DNA of 64,000 nucleotides from Parietaria judaica (GCA_954871525.1 OX940860.1:53370724-53434723); one strand, 5' to 3'. Counted from the first letter of the stretch, positions 34,957 to 47,205 are shown. Notes: generated from the sequence alone by a model not told the origin. Translations and numbers: made by a program.

Positions 34957-35843
34957 GGGACCACATACATCAGAATGGACGAGTTCTAATGGTTAGTGGC
35001 TCTTTGACCTTTTACCGAAAAAGTTCTCTTAGTCATTTTAGCCTCTATACAGGATTCGCAAACAGGCAAAGAACCGATTGTTAGATCTTTAAGGGGTCAA
35101 TCCTTTGCCAGCCTGTTTATCCTGTCTAGATTAATATGACCCAATCTTAAATGCCACAGGTACGTTTGAACATCATTATCAATCTTGGGTTTCTTGACTG
35201 ACTTTGGCATTGCCAGTTTAAACATCTCAGTATTCATACAGCTACCATAATCTGGTTTTAGGATATATGATCCAATTTATGCTTTAGCAGTACAAATATA
35301 TACTCCATCCTTTGTGATGACCCAATGGGATCCACAAAATTTTAGAGTATATCCTTGTTTGTACAACAGATAAGCAGAAAGTATATTTCTGCAGACATTT
35401 GGATAATAGTACACATTATCAACAAATAAATACTTATTTCCAAATGTTAGTCGCAAATTTCCTACTGCTTTTGCTTATAGGAATTCCCCGTATCCTACTT
35501 TTAAAGTTGGTCCTTCATTTATCTCTTCTAATTTGTCAAGAGACTGAAGAGAATTGCACGCATGATCATTTGCTCCTGAATCCAAGATCCAGTTGAAGGA
35601 TGAGTTATCCACGAAACATGATTCTAATGTTGAACGATCAACATTACTTGTACTCCCATTCTGGAAGAATTCTTCCTGGTTTCCATCAATTATCTTCGCC
35701 ATTCCAAGTTTCTCCGAAGATCCACTCATGGCCAGCTTGCTTAGGGATTTTGTGAATTTTACCAGATTGCTTTGATTTTGAGACCTCAGCGTCAGAGCAG
35801 ACTTTTCCATTTCTTGTTTGTCGAAGGACATTTTAACTGGCAT
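34957..35843 (-). pseudogene. copia protease and gag-pre-integrase region, decayed
   Basis: Minus frame 35843-35475 has the aspartic protease site FNWILDSGANDHAC. Further on, a GAG-pre-integrase piece (YLWHLRLGHINLDR) with its zinc-binding His/Cys is readable only across stops and a shift. A recognisable gag capsid and zinc knuckle are not found upstream. Confidence 0.75.
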
Positions 35844-37680
35844 TGAAAAAGAAACTTATTAAACTTTATTATAAGTAGAATGTTTAGAAAAATATTTTAT
35901 TTGAAATAGTTACATGATGCAAACATGTTCTGGGAAAACGTTAAATAAACCTTTTTAACTATTTCGTGATAATTTAACCGACTGTACACGTCGTTGCCGT
36001 CCTTAGTGGCATGGTCACTCTAGGGTGACTCGCGGTATCAACCGTGTAGTTTGGTTAAACTAAGTTTTAGTCATAAACTTAATTAATATTTATAACAAGG
36101 ACTACCAAAGTCCTCTATGATTATTAACTATCACCATAGACGGTCAGGAAGCACCAACTTCCGTGCAAGCTTAACCCATTATTTTCGGTTCTCGGGATCC
36201 TCTTGGAAATGTCGTCCTTAGGGAATGGTCACTCTAGGGTGACTCGCGGTCCATTTCCAAGATTCCTCCGTCCCCATATTCTTTTGGAACTATCACGGTG
36301 TCAAACCTTCCACAAGCACACCTTCCTTAGGGAATGGGCACACTAGGGTGACTCGAGGCGGTGTGGTTAGCAGACCTTGTGACAGTAATAATGGAGACCT
36401 TTGTTTTATTCTATACTTGCCATTGTTTTTAGGAAATAACGTTTTTAATTTCTAAGTTATAAAAACTTATTATATAAACTGTCTATTAATGACACATTAA
36501 AAGTTTATATTTTGGCTTTATTTATTACGACACGTAATTTTAAATAAGCCCTAAAAAAATGTGTTTATTATTTCGTCGTTAGTGATAGATCAAACCGTAT
36601 GCTCTCCAGGTCGATGGGAGGGGTCCTAACCGGTCACCCAGAAGTGGATAGTGAACCGGCCCCACTTTTGATTCCCTCTTCCTTAGGCAAGATTGTATGT
36701 TTGAAATTTTTTCTACTAATAATTAACACTTTTACATTTACTCTTTATTATTTATATCTATCCTATATAGACATATTAATAATGATCTAAACATAGACAC
36801 TATGTTTGAGGGTTATGAAAATAGGTTATAACAAATTATATCTATGATGAATATTTATAATTTTATGTTAATGATACTTATTATCTATATAATTAATGCC
36901 CTTTAATAATTATTTATGAAATATTAAAATAAGACAATGATATTATTCTTCGAATGTTATCATCCATATTTTAATTTATTAAATAAGACAATGTTATTTA
37001 ATTATTAAATAACATCCATATTTAATTTTATGAATTAATTAAAATAAGACAATGTTATTTATCCGGAAATAACATCCATATTTTAATTCACATTAATTAA
37101 TCATAACTAATTTTAATTCATAAATATTAATTTCATTAATAATAATTAATAATTAATCCACGGGATCCGGGTCGGAATAAAAATCCGACCAATATAAAAA
37201 AAAATTGCACGTGGGCCCTCCGGGCTTATGCCCGGGCCCACATGCCCGTGGAATGGGCAGGGACAGCCCACGGGTGGGCCAGGGCAGTACCCGAGCCCTT
37301 CGGGCTGGGCCAGTAGGCCCATACCGCTGCCAGGCAGCGTGGCCTGTGGCCAGCCCGCCAGGCCCACACGGGTGCCCTTGCCCTGGCCGAATGGCCTTGG
37401 CGAGGGCCTTGCTCGTGGGCCTTGCCCATGGGCCTCGCCCTGGCGAACTACCTGGGGCTGCAGCAGCAGCCTCGGTTCGCGTCATTCTCGAGCTGGGCTG
37501 CCAAGGGATGCCCGGTCCAACCACCCGGTCTGATTATTCGGGTCGGGTAATTTTCTTATTTTTAAATTAATATTTAAAATATCTAGAAATTGAAAATTTC
37601 AATTTTAAATAATTAATTTTATTCATCAAATAATTCATTTTAAACCCATTAATTAAATTACGTAATTATTTATCCTTGAA
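35844..37680. other. copia leader region without recognisable gag
   Basis: Between primer-binding site and protease there is about 1.8 kb with no supported gag ORF. 35990-36370 repeats a CCTTAG...GGTCACTCTAGGGTGACTCGCGG motif about three times. 36560-37170 is AT-rich with AATAAGACAATG.TATT repeats. 37200-37530 is an abrupt GC-rich island (GGGCCC/GCCCACGG motifs) with ORFs on both strands that look compositional. Confidence 0.6.
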
Positions 37681-37697
37681 CCATGGCTCTGATACCA
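37681..37697 (-). promoter_or_regulatory. copia primer-binding site (initiator tRNA-Met type)
   Basis: The minus strand reads TGGTATCAGAGCCATGG, two bases from the LTR end at 37700. TGGTATCAGAGC is the standard primer-binding site complementary to plant initiator methionine tRNA and is common in Ty1/copia elements. Confidence 0.9.
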
Positions 37698-37699
37698 AT

Positions 37700-40090
37700 T
37701 GTTGGGAATCACGTCTCGGATTCCTTGAAAAATTATCACGAATTGTACCTCCGAAACGTACGGGTAACATTTAAAAATTAATTTAAAGCGGAATAACTTG
37801 TTATCCGTCCAACGGTCCGGTTATCGGATAATAACCATTTCCCAAGATCTGATAAATATTATGTAATTTAATATTCATAAGACATTATTAATAATCTAGT
37901 CATAATAGGAAATAAATAGAAAGCAGTAAATGATTGCATTTATTAACCCAATGCATAAGGCCGTACCTCTATTGACGACTTCCGACTGCGCGTTCTGAAT
38001 CGGGCAGGGCTCCGCCGGTGCTGAGGGAAACTCCCGTGATCTTCCGGGATATTCTCCTGGAATCCTCGTACCGAAGTGTAGGCTTCGCCGGCTGGACTCC
38101 GTCGCAAAATTTTAACTGATGGTTCTCTTTAAGCTTCCGGAGAAATAGTCTCCTAAGCCTAACCAGAAAAGAGAGATCAGAGAGAAAAATCGCAGACCCT
38201 AAGGGAGAGGGAGAGTTCGAATTTTTCTCTGGGGAAAGGTGTGAAAAATGTGTAGAATGAGCCTCCTATTTATAGGCTCAAACCGTAACCGAATTGGAGA
38301 AATTCCCTCCCTAATTTTTTGAATTTCATATATTAAATATAATTAATTATCTTAATCCAATGGTCCAGATTTAATCTCATCTAAATAAAATGGATATAAT
38401 TAATTAGGAATTTAATTAAATAAGAAAGATTAGGATAAAATCGAAAATCCAATCTTATCTTCTTATCTTTATAAAATTCGAATTATATATATATATATAT
38501 TGAAATTTGAATTATCATTATCTAGATCCAACGGTTGAGATAAATCTTTAAACCGATCTAATGGATCAAATTAGTTTAGGATAAAATCAAATATAAAAAT
38601 ATTTATTAAAAAAAATTCGAATTTATCCATAAACCATAATTCGAAAAATATATAAATATATATAATTAATTAATTTTCAATCCGACGGTAAAGATTAAAT
38701 CTTAGACCGATCTAACGGATATAATTAATTAACCAAATTCTAAAAATGAAACTTGGTCACCAAGTTATTAATTTCGAATTTATCAATATCCTAATCCAAC
38801 GGTTGATATTAAATCATAACCGATCCAATGGATAATATTGATTTTAGGGATTTGCTAAAATACCAAAACATTTGGTACTTATGCCGCAAATATGGAAAGA
38901 CCAAATCATACCATTCGAATTTAGCTAGGGTTTCATATCATGAAACCCTAATTCGAATTTAGCTAGGGTTTCATATCATGAAACCCTAATAACTAAATCC
39001 AAATAATTAAATTATATTAATATTTCCTGATCTCAATATCACACATTAAAATGTCATGGTGCCACACCATCATTAAAATTCGTTACATGTGATTTAATTT
39101 CAAAGTTCATCGAACCGATCACAAACTTAGAAAATCCATAAATCACTAACCGTAAGTCGAAATGACTTGGTTCAAAAAGCAAACTTACTTAGAATTTAAT
39201 TTCCAACAATATGGTGCTGATAGAAAATCTAAATTATAACTTTCTTTTATCAGTTAATTTCGTGTACCAAAATATGGTACTTTTGCCACGCTAACGATAA
39301 AACTATCTGACGTCTGCCACAGACCTTTCAGTTTTATAAGTCAAGCCAAATGATTAAACATTATCCAGAATGTATTTTAATCACGTACGTATCATCCGTT
39401 ACAGAGCTATCCTGGGGAGCATGGACCCGTATCACTTAAGCTCCAACGAACTGCTAGTTGTTCGTCAAACCTCGAAGTGATTCCACTATAGACCCGAGGC
39501 TGCACTCTTTAGTGATACGGTATATATTATTCTCTTTATAACAGCAGGGTGTCCATTGATACAATCAAATTCGGGTTATTGATCTTTCACTTGATGATCC
39601 ACACACGAGCAGGCGATTTCTACCGTTATGCCCCTCATTGCATTTTCATCCTTGACTCAGTCAGTAATATTATGAGTAACCCACTTATGGTTTCGATTCA
39701 TAAGTTGCGCATGGGTACCTCTCACTTCTCACCACCGACAATCAAGGGAATCATCATCACTCTGAAGAGAGCTGTGTGATGCCCATGTCTATGACCAAGC
39801 TACCCTTACTGCTGACTATCATGTTCCCAAAATAATAGTGCTGGGAACAGCGGTAATATTTCTTGTTCTTTAACGGTTAAATCAAAGAACAATCAAGCCA
39901 GCAGCTTGGACTCAAGATCACTCAGGACTTAGATCGAATATCCATTTGATCATCTACTAGTGACTCAACTCCAAGTTATCAGTGACGGTCTTATATGATA
40001 ACTTCCGGAGTTTAAGTCAGGTCCAGTCCAGTATGAAGACACTTCATACTTAATGCATTTCTAGTGAGTGTGACACACACAAAATCCAGA
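37700..40090 (-). repeat. 5' LTR of the copia element, truncated at its outer end
   Basis: The inner end is TGTTGGGAATC next to the primer-binding site. It contains repeated ATCCAACGG(T/A)... motifs and a duplicated ~37-bp ATTCGAATTTAGCTAGGG block (38920-38990). It ends abruptly at 40090 (CAAAATCCAGA), continuing straight into gypsy pol. A third, shorter copy is at 45985-47686. Confidence 0.85.
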
Positions 40091-42813
40091 CAATTCTTTG
40101 AGAGGAATTTGATTAGCTTTTTCCTGACGTCATTGTCCAAGTTGACCTCGATTCCCACTTTGTGATCGGGATTCTGTGGATCGATTTGGACCTGGTGCGT
40201 CATTTCCAAATCTGGGCCTTTGTTGTTGTCGACCCTTTCTTGGGCTGAATCTTTTTCCCCCACCGACATTAATTGTTATTGGTCGGTTTTTGGTGCTTTT
40301 GCCCTCGTCTGAGGCACGTGCGACATTCGAAATGATGTCATGTACCAGATCCGGGCTTGTTTTTGGTTGCCCTTCACTTCCACGATTCTCCCATCCTCCC
40401 TTGGGAAGCGGATGGTTTGGTGGTAGGTAGATGGCACAGCTTTCATCAAATGAATCCACGGTCTTCCGAGGATCATGTTGTAGGCTGTGGGACAATCTAG
40501 CACCAGGAAATTTTTTATCTTGCCTACTCCGCAGGCGACGATTGACAGTCTAACTGTCCCCAAGGTGTCGACCGTCTCACCATTGAAACCGGTCAGAGGG
40601 ATGTTTCCTCTATTGATTTCCGTGTCATCAATCCCCATCTTGCGTAAACATGATAGGAATATGACGTCTACCGAGCTTCCATTGTCGACCAGAATTCTCT
40701 CGGTCGCATAGCCAGAGACTAGAAAGGTGATGACTAGAGCGTCATCGTGGGGCCCGACCAAGGTCGAGGCCTCACTGTCTTTAAACGTGATCTCGTAGTC
40801 GGGCTCCTTCTGTGGGAGGGCCACCGGACCAGCCTTCAACCTTCTTTGATGGGCTTTAATGGAGTTGATCGAGTTTCTGTAGAATTGCGACCCTCCGAAT
40901 ATGGTGTAGATTCTTCCGATGGCTTCTTCGGTCACCGGTTCCTCTACGTCTTCCGATTCCTGGTCGGTTTGCTCTTCTAGCATGAGGACTTTGCCTCGTT
41001 TGTTCAGGGAAGCGTTGCTGCCCCTGGTCGGGTGCTTCTGCTCGGGTTTGGCACCGCTACCCTGACCGATACTGGGCTGTTGTGCCTGCTCGGTGCGTTC
41101 GCCCTCCGACCTAAAAAAGTCCAACTGGAGGTCCCCGAGCTCGCCCCTAAGGTATTTATCGGCGAGACGGGCCCGTAAGACCATGCAATTTCTGGTATGG
41201 TGTCCATACCTCTGGTGAAATTTGCACCAGTCACTCATGTCCCTATTGTTGGACGCCATGTCACCGGTGCTCATGTACAGCTCTCCTTGCTCGTCGGCTT
41301 CGGTTTCTTCCTCAGCCTCTGAGCTCATATTGTAGACAGAATTTTGGGGGTATGCTCTTCCCCCGGGTTGGGATATTCCGTGCTGGAAATTCCCATGCTG
41401 GGGATTAGATCCCCTGGTAGGAACGTGGTTCCTAGAGCCCTTGAAGGGGGGCGGCTGCCTGTTCCTTGACTGAGGCGGGTGCGCTCTGGGCCTTGGTACA
41501 TTCGGCGATGATCCGAATTTCCTCTTTAGGGCCTCGTGCTCTTCATCGTGCTTGATCCAATTGGATGCGCGGTGAATCACGTCCTCTATCGAGGTGTACC
41601 GATTGACCAATATGTCGGTCTTGAATCTAGAGTCATACCACAACCCGCTGGTAAGGGCGGCTATGGCCGTTTCATCTGCTAATCCAATGATTCAGACCAT
41701 TTTAGCCTTGAACCTCGTCATGAAGTCCCTGAGTGGCTCGTTTTCCCTTTGCTGTAGAGCATATAGGTTGGCCACGGTAGTCTCTGTTTCCATAAACATG
41801 GAAAAGTGTTTGAGAAAAACCATGGTCAGTTGATCGAAACTATCGATCGATCTTGGTTCTAACTTGGAGAACCATTCCATTGCTGTCCCTGTGAGGTTCT
41901 CAGCAAAATACTGGCACCTTCCGGCGTCCAGCTCGTGAGCATCAAGGTTAGCCCGTCCTATTGCAATTCGGAACGCCCTTAGGTGTACTTTTGGGTCAGT
42001 GGTTCCGTCGTACTTGGGCAGGTGAATCTGCCCACCATGTCTCAACCGAGTGTCGGTGATAGCTGCCAAGAATGGGGTTCTCGTTGCTTCTTCGACCAGG
42101 CGTTCGATCTCGGGGGCGGCAGATACTGCTCGGTGTACTCGGGAATCCACCTTGGTGAGTCTCTCCCTCATTCACTTCATGGTGCATTTGAGATCTTTGA
42201 GCTCGGAACTGTTTTGAGAAGGCTCAACTTGAGGATACGGGCTTGTTCGACCTCCTTCTGAATGCTGGGGGTCATAGCTTGTAGGCCCGTGAGGCGTGAG
42301 GTAGCTCAAGTTTTCTGCCCGAGATGGGCTCGAGAGTCGAGTACCTGATGGGTGGTTGCGAGATTGCTGGTAGGGAGTGTTCTGCCCGGGACTGGGCTGA
42401 TCGGTTCCGAAAGCGGGAACTCGGAAACGGGGAGTGCCATTGCAAGCCGGCGAAGGCAGCGCGCCCGCGGGCGTGTCCCCCGGCTGAGGTGGCGTACGCG
42501 GACGCGGTTCTCTTAGGAGGGGTGGCTGGTTGGTTCTCTGGGCTCGGGGATCGTTGGGGTCCAGGAAGTCAAAATGGACCGCATTAACCCTCTCGTGATT
42601 CCTTTGCCCAGAGGTTTGCCCGGGTTCATTTACAGAGTATGGCCTCTGTTCGAGCCGGGTCTGGCTGCTCATGAGGAACTCAATCTGCCTTTTGAGCTCA
42701 GCATTTTCAGCAGCCCTTTCTTGGAGCTGGGTCCTCAGAGTCTGCTCTTCGGTACCCTGGTCGGGAGTCGTCTCCGCCAGAGCATCGGAGGCAGGATTCT
42801 CTTCCGAACTCAT
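40091..42813 (-). pseudogene. gypsy gag-protease of element D, three in-frame stops
   Basis: A single minus-strand frame starts at the ATG 42813-42811 (MSSEENPASD). The gag capsid domain includes YDGTTDPKVHLRAFR, ENLTGTAMEWFSKL and LRDFMTRFKA. A zinc-type motif (WCKFHQRYGHHTRNC) follows, then a retropepsin-like protease with VDNGSSVDVIF and MILGRPWIH. The frame is cut by TGA at 42174-42172, TGA at 41694-41692 and TAA at 40278-40276, with no shift between the pieces. Each stop is one C-to-T (or G-to-A) change from a sense codon. The pre-RT linker (VGIEVNLDNDVRKKL) ends at 40091, where copia sequence begins. Confidence 0.85.
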
Positions 42814-42854
42814 AGTCGTGTCGAAGTATGACAGAGTTAGCGAGATCAAAGTTT

Positions 42855-42871
42855 CCCACAGACGGCGCCAA
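42855..42871 (-). promoter_or_regulatory. gypsy primer-binding site of element D
   Basis: TTGGCGCCGTCTGTGGG on the minus strand, two bases from the 5' LTR end at 42874. This sequence is typical of plant TAT-type gypsy elements. The priming tRNA was not assigned. Confidence 0.8.
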
Positions 42872-42873
42872 AC

Positions 42874-43837
42874 TGATGACGTGTTTTCACACACCAACAG
42901 TCACGTGAATTGTGAATGGGATTTCGATTTGATATTGCTGAATTTTGTGGATTCTGACCTCCGCGTCGTCAATACTTTAGACGGTAACAAAATACGAAAA
43001 AGAAAAAGATTAGAACACCGAGGTTTTTTAAAGAGGTTCGTCCCAATGCGGTAGTTGACTACGTCCTCTGTACGTTTATTGCTTTAAAAAAAGATGGATT
43101 AACCGAAACCACAAGCCAATTTCTGGTAGATCTAAAGTAAAAGATGAAGAATTCTGGAAAATACAAATCTCTCTATTCTCTTGAAATCAATGTTTGCGTG
43201 CGTATGATGGAGCTGTCTCCTTGCTTTTATAGGGTTCTGGTTTCTGCCCGTTGGAAGTGTACGTTGGTGATGGCTTCGAGTTCGGAGCTTGGTTTGTTGT
43301 CGAGCTGACACGTGGGCCACGTTCTGAGAGATTTACGTAGTGATGGACTTTGACTTGTCGTCGTGGGATTTGAATTTAAATCGTGGCGATTTTCCTGGTC
43401 GGGTTTCGGAGGTTTGAATTGAGGTGGTTGACTTGGTCGCTGGTGCTTGGATGTTTCGTATGCTTCTGCTCGGATTCCTTTGTTGACAATTTCTGTCCGG
43501 GGAGAGTTTTTGGGTTCTTTAGGTCGCATAATCTGTCTGATGATTGGATTTTGACCAAGTGTTGATTTTCGTCTTGGAGTAGGATTTTTGAGCTTCAGTT
43601 CGGGGTTTCTTCCCTTGGAAGGCTCTGTTCGGATTTCCTTTGAGCATTTTCTGCTCGTGGTGAACTTCTTGCCTTGTGTGCTTTTGGTTCATTGGGCATC
43701 TGGGCTTCGTGTTTTATAAGCCCGTTTTGCATAAATATTTAATTATATTTATGACTTATGCTTTTAATTAATTTGAACCATTAATTTAATTAATGATCTT
43801 ATAACTCCTATTTAAGGAACGAATTTGCACATCAACA
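42874..43837 (-). repeat. 5' LTR of element D
   Basis: 964 bp, TGATGACGTG...ATCAACA, followed by the ATAAA duplication. The region right of it (43843-44500) is AT-rich with no gene seen. Confidence 0.9.
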
Positions 43838-44523
43838 ATAAATTTTTAAATTACTGAAAAATAAATAAAAAAGTAAAATGGAGTGATGAAAAGTGTCGTG
43901 TCAAATATAGTGCGCCACTGTTCATCAAACCCAATTCAAGCCATTTTGACGTGGAAAATGGGTCTTGGTCGAGTTGCTCTGAGTAAAAAAATCTACAGTG
44001 TGGACTAAAAATCACTTTCAGTGCCAAAACAAGTGTGACATAACTTTGAAACGTATGAAGATGACTTGATAAATGGTCCAATAAAAAGTCATTAAATGAC
44101 ATTTGATGGACAATAAGAAAATGAGAATCTACAGAAAGAAAGAAAAATGGTTCATTTGAGTACTTTTGCCGCAAAAAATAGGAACATAAGTCATATTTTT
44201 ACCAACTTGTAGATATTTTTACCGCATATAACCCAAAATAAAAAGATGACAATGCATTTAGTTCATAATTCAAAATTGTAAAGCAGTTAAGACGCGATCC
44301 CAGAATATTAATAAGCAGTATTATGTCAACGATAATAGCTGTTATTACTATCTTTCATTTCATTAAAAAGTTAAGAAATAAACTAGAAATTGCAATTTTT
44401 TTAATTGTAAAGCTAAAATCTCGGTAGAAATACGAATCAATTACCGGATTGTAATTAAGAGTGTCATAATCACGATTTACCGTATTGTAATCACTAATCC
44501 ATTGAATCCCAACATCTTAAGCC

Positions 44524-44530
44524 TATAAAA
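44524..44530 (+). promoter_or_regulatory. TATA box of the defensin-like gene
   Basis: TATAAAA 102 bp upstream of the end of the leader (ATG at 44632), followed by CAACATTTAACACATT and a short AT-rich leader. The next gene-like feature is this one, so assignment is straightforward. Confidence 0.6.
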
Positions 44531-44631
44531 TGACGTCAAAACATCAACATTTAACACATTACTCTCTTCAAATTTAATTTAATTTAATTCAATTCAATTT
44601 TGTTTTTTTTTTCTTTCGAGAGATAGTTGAG

Positions 44632-45450
44632 ATGGCTAAAGTATCTGGAGTTCTTGCCTTGTTATTCGTTGCTCTTGTCATCTTTTCACGTAAGATTTCG
44701 TCTCCGCCTGTGTGTGTGTTTAAAAATCGCAAATTGAAAATGAAACTTAATTTGGTGCAAAGTAACTATGTATTTGGTCTTAGAAAATGATTTGTCTTTT
44801 AGTGTAAAAGAGAGGGTGATATGGAAATTTTAAAAAAATTGTTTTCTCCTCAAAAGTGAAGGTGATTTGGCTTATATGATTACATGTTTATAGATTAGCA
44901 TAATATGATATGAGTTTAATATTTTATTTTTTAAAAATACTAATCACCAAACACAGTTTACATTTTTATTTCTTTTAAGAAAACATTGCTTACCAAACGC
45001 AATTTTGAAAATACACAAAAACCAAAATTTAAAATTAATACTCATAAATCAATTTCTGAAAAACGAGAACACTACCAAACGGACAGTGTGCCAATCTTAA
45101 CTTGCATACCTGCGGGGCGTCCTAGTTTTTAAAACTCTGGTCTTTGTTGTTTAAATTTAATTTTTTTTTTAATATATACAATATTTTTTACGTATAAATA
45201 TATATAATTTGTTTCTTGTTATTATTGGTGTGGTTCAGATTGCGAAGAGAGTGATGCGAAAATGTGCTGCCATGACAATCCTCGTTTTGATGGAGGCCAT
45301 GATTTGTGCCTTAACGGACCGACGAAGCCGGAGGACAACTTTGGTCCTTGCTTTGACTATTGTGACGGACCTCCGTCACGGTGCACTAATGGCAAAGGAG
45401 GTTTTTGCAAGAAGACCGGTGACGGACTTCACTGCCATTGCGAATGCTGA
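44632..45450 (+). CDS. Defensin-like secreted cysteine-rich peptide (2 exons)
   Basis: Exon 1 is 44632-44689 and exon 2 is 45239-45450, with a 549-bp GT-AG intron (phase 1). The product is 89 residues. Exon 1 encodes a hydrophobic signal peptide (MAKVSGVLALLFVALVIFS). The mature part has 11 cysteines, including adjacent CC, CFDYC (C-x3-C) and a terminal CHCEC (two overlapping C-x-C). C-x3-C followed by C-x-C is the cysteine-stabilised alpha-beta pattern of plant defensin-like peptides. The intron right after the signal peptide is also typical. AATAAA lies at 45531. The exact subfamily is unclear; an odd cysteine count leaves one unpaired or a dimer bond. Secretion to the apoplast is inferred, with defence or signalling as possible roles. 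Confidence 0.8.
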
Positions 45451-45581
45451 GCCACTTTGTTTTACGCTACTGATTGTGTCCCGTGTAGAATTATCATTGT
45501 TTTCACACTGGTGATCTCAAATTCCTTATGAATAAAAAGGCTCATGTTTTTAATCTTGTCATATATATCTTTTCGGTGCTT

Positions 45582-45583
<2 letters not shown>

Positions 45584-45638
<55 letters not shown>
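45584..45638. repeat. (TA)n microsatellite
   Basis: About 27 TA dinucleotides downstream of the defensin-like gene. Another TA run is at 47161-47210 within the copia LTR remnant. Confidence 0.95.
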
Positions 45639-45641
<3 letters not shown>

Positions 45642-45984
45642 GCGATACCGGGATTAAGACTCAAGGACATTAACTCGAATTATTTTTGAAAACGAGAGAA
45701 ATTAAACTTGCAAATTTTAATAATTCACTAGAAAACAGTCGATTTTTTAGGATGGCTATACAGTATAACTTATATTTCTGACTTCTAAGTTATAACTCCT
45801 CTAACCAATATATATAAATATATATTAATAATATAATTAACGTATAAATCATGTTTTTAATCTTGTCAAATATAGCTTCTTAGTCCTTTGTCATATATAT
45901 ATTTTGGCCCAAAGCCCAAATATCTTCTTTCCTTTCTTTTTCTATTTGGGCTTCAACAGTTAATATAATTTATACCTCATTTGA

Positions 45985-47158
45985 CGTTTCTGGCTGCGGA
46001 CTCTGAAGTTCGGCAGGGCTTCGCCGGTGCAGAGGGAAACACCCGTGATCTTCCGGGATATTCTCCTGGACTCCTCGTACCGAAGCGTGGGCTTCGCTGG
46101 CAGGACCCCGTCGCAAAATTTAACTGAGGTTCTTTTGAAGCTTCCGGAGAAAAAAGTCTCCTAAGCCGAACCAGAAAAGAGATCAGAGGCAGAAAACTCG
46201 CAGACCCTAGAGAGAGAGGGATAGCTCGAGTTTTTGCTCTGGGGAAGGTATGAAAAATTTTGTAAATGAGCTCCCTATTTATAGACTTGGCCCGTAACCG
46301 AATTAGAGAAATTCTCTCATCATTTTTTCGATTTTCTTATAATTAAATACAATAATTATCTCAATCCACTGGCTAAGATTCAATCTCATCTAAATCCAAT
46401 GGTTATAATTATTTAGGTATTTAATTAAATAAGAAAGACTTGGTAAATATAAAAACCAATCTTATCTTCTTATTAAAATCGAATATATATATATATAATC
46501 AATTTCGAAAATTATTAAATATAATTAATTATCTTAATTCAATGGCTAAGATTTAATCTTATCTAAATCGAATGGATATAATTAATTAGAGATTTAATTT
46601 TAAATAAGAAAGACTTGGTAAATAGAAAAACCAATCTTATCTACTTATTTATCTTTATTCAAAAATATATATATATATAATAATAATTTCGAAATATTAT
46701 TAATTATCTAGATCCAACGGCTTAGATTAATCTTAGACCGATCTAATGGATCGAATTAGTTTAGGATAAAATCAAATATCTTAAGACTTAGTAAAAGCCC
46801 TAATTCGATTTAATCCTTAACCATATTTCAAAAATTATATATTACATATATGATTAATTAATTTCCAATCCGACGGTAAAGATTAAATCTTAAACCGATC
46901 TAACGGATACAATTAATTAGGTCAAATTCGAAAACCCTAAGCTTGGTCACCAAGCTACTATTTTTCGAATTAGGGTTAGGTCAAAAATCAATCATCTTAA
47001 TCCTACGGTTGATATTAAATCATTTCCGATCTAAAGGATAAGATTGATTTTAGGGTTTTTGCCAAAGTACCAAACTTTAGGTACTTATGCCGCAAATATT
47101 AAACCTTAGCTAGGTCAAACTCGTGTGGACTAGATTATGCAGGCCCACATCGATTTAT

Positions 47159-47205
<47 letters not shown>

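Larger units (their letters stand above)
30992..40090 (-). mobile_element. Ty1/copia retrotransposon nested in element D, both outer LTR ends lost
   Basis: Minus-oriented: 5' LTR 37700-40090, primer-binding site 37681-37697, pol 35843-32507, purine tract just right of 32491, 3' LTR 30992-32491. The 3' LTR lacks its far ~1.3 kb and the 5' LTR lacks the ~300 bp represented by 32192-32491, so neither outer end reaches TG/CA and no target duplication survives. Combining both copies suggests an original LTR of roughly 2.7 kb. Confidence 0.85.
23023..43837 (-). mobile_element. Complete Ty3/gypsy retrotransposon (element D), TAT/Retand-like
   Basis: Both LTRs start TGATGACGTG and end CACATCAACA, and the whole is flanked by the perfect 5-bp duplication ATAAA (23018-23022 and 43838-43842). 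The sense strand is minus: 5' LTR 42874-43837, primer-binding site, gag-protease, (reverse transcriptase lost), RNase H, integrase, antisense gene, 3' LTR 23023-24013. The archaeal-type RNase H-like domain and the antisense extra gene point to the TAT lineage. A copia element sits inside it. Several in-frame stops make it non-autonomous. Confidence 0.9.

Noticed and set aside
37146..37570. Overlapping ORFs of up to 123 codons on both strands
   Set aside because: They arise from a GC-rich island (GGGCCC-type motifs) inside the copia leader. Composition alone explains them and no domain is recognised.
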